NCBI GenBank assembly: GCA_021464245.1
Contig: JADCRB010000037.1
Location: 6,039,858 to 6,103,857, forward strand
DNA from: Carallia brachiata
Taxonomy: Eukaryota; Streptophyta; Magnoliopsida; Malpighiales; Rhizophoraceae
Length of the DNA stretch: 64,000 nucleotides
Direction: 5' to 3'
Of the stretch, positions 63,301-64,000 are shown in pieces. Made by a program: the position numbers and the translations under genes. The number at the start of each line of letters is the position of its first letter. Position 1 is the first letter of the stretch. A model generated the notes under the pieces. The model was given only the letters and a program-made list of their open reading frames with translations. It did no database searches and was not told the origin of the DNA.

Positions 63301-64000
63301 AACTAATAAATGCAAATTATGATCAATTGCACACTTATTAGGGGGAATTAAATGCATTTAACACCCCAAAAGGTGTTGGAAATGGTTTTTGCATTGAAAT
63401 TAAAGGTTATTGTAAGCATTTATCCTTAATTTATGTTTAATTTGGGTTAAATAAGCCATTATAATGCAAGAAAATCACTCATTTGCGTGAAATGAAGTGA
63501 TTTAGCCTCTTTATTCGTGACACAAATGATCTGATGCAACTACTAAATGCAAATTATGATCAATTGCACACTTATTAAAGGGAATTGAATGCATTTAACA
63601 CCCCAAAATGTGTTGGAAATGATTTTTGCATTGAAATTAAAGGTTTTTGTAGGCATTTATACTTAATTTAAGTTTAATTTGGGTTAAATAAACCATTATA
63701 ATGCAAGAAAATCACTCATTTGCGAGAAATGAAGTGATTTAGCCTCTTTATTCGTGACACAAATGATCTGATGCAACTACTAAATGCAAATTATGATCAA
63801 TTGCACACTTATTAAAGGGAATTGAATGCATTTAACACCCCAAAAGGTGTTGGAAATGATTTTTGCTTTGAAATTAAAGGTTTTTGTAAGCATTTATACT
63901 TAATTTAAGTTTAATTTGCGTTAAATAAGCCGTTATAATGCAAGAAAATCACTCATTTGCGAGAAATGAAGTGATTTAGCCTCTTTATTCGTGACATAAA

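Larger units (their letters stand above)
28679..64000 (+). repeat. Satellite array, right arm (about 150 monomers)
   Basis: This is the same satellite family and orientation as the left arm. It resumes in the middle of the monomer that the solo LTR interrupts. Two subtypes interleave here. One has CACTCATTTGCGAGAAATG, then CCTCTTTATTCGTGACAC and ACTAATAAATGC. The other has CATTACAATGC, CACTTATTTGCAAG, GCCGCTTTATTTATGCCAG, CTAACAAATCC and CACATCTTAGAGGG. Forms with GCCGCTTTATTTATGCCAG appear to be confined to this arm. GCGAGAAATG already appears on the left from about 26.1 kb, so the subfamily change starts slightly before the LTR. The array runs off the window end. Many segments carry dense single-base indels that look technical (see findings). 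Confidence 0.97.

Noticed and set aside
1..64000. CRISPR array, because of regular repeats
   Set aside because: The repeated unit is the whole 236-237 bp with no unique spacers, and there are no cas genes.
1..64000. 5S rDNA or tRNA-derived tandem array
   Set aside because: No A/B/C-box order, no cloverleaf and no 5S-like core could be found. The unit is 70% A+T and its hairpins are not tRNA-like.

Overview
The window is almost entirely one tandem satellite DNA family from a nuclear genome, most likely a flowering plant. I find no protein-coding gene, tRNA, rRNA or CRISPR array. The repeat unit is about 236-237 bp and about 30% G+C in the consensus I wrote out by hand, and nearly all copies run in the same orientation. 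About 115 monomers lie in 1-27,206 and about 150 in 28,679-64,000. The plant assignment is an inference. It rests on the array style, the A+T content, and an inserted solo LTR whose G-rich 5' end resembles plant LTR repeats I know. I do not recognise the satellite family by name.

Layout. 1-10.8 kb: a mosaic of 3-, 6-, 7-, 10- and 11-monomer duplications. 10.84 kb: a half-length monomer marks a subfamily junction. 10.9-14.2 kb: diverged monomers. 14.2-21.0 kb: a recent higher-order repeat (HOR) domain in which units of 3, 4 and 5 monomers (A-B/D-E, A-B-C-E, A-B-C-D-E) sit side by side. 21-27.2 kb: diverged monomers, including an 0.88-kb block also present at 12.9 kb and a 25-bp inverted fragment at 24.5 kb. 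27,207-28,678: a 1,472-bp solo LTR with 6-bp terminal inverted repeats and a perfect 5-bp target duplication. 28.7-35.1 kb: overlapping 13- and 9-monomer duplications. 35.1-48.4 kb: three consecutive copies of a 19-monomer, about 4.45-4.49-kb HOR. 48.4-55 kb: related monomers with very many 1-2 base indels. 55-64 kb: further 3-, 7- and 12-monomer duplications.

The most notable structure is inside the monomer. Each unit carries two inverted repeats that can fold into bulged hairpins of about 11 and 13 bp, with centres almost exactly half a monomer apart. Variant monomers often change both arms, or shift the bulge, so that pairing is kept. Such dyad symmetry is known from centromeric satellites that lack a CENP-B box. 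A centromeric or pericentromeric location is therefore plausible but not shown by this window.

Caution: several stretches, above all the middle 19-mer copy (39.6-44.0 kb) and 48.4-54.9 kb, look like poorly polished long-read consensus. There is also one N at 55,476 with about 37 bp missing. Indel differences there should not be read as biology.
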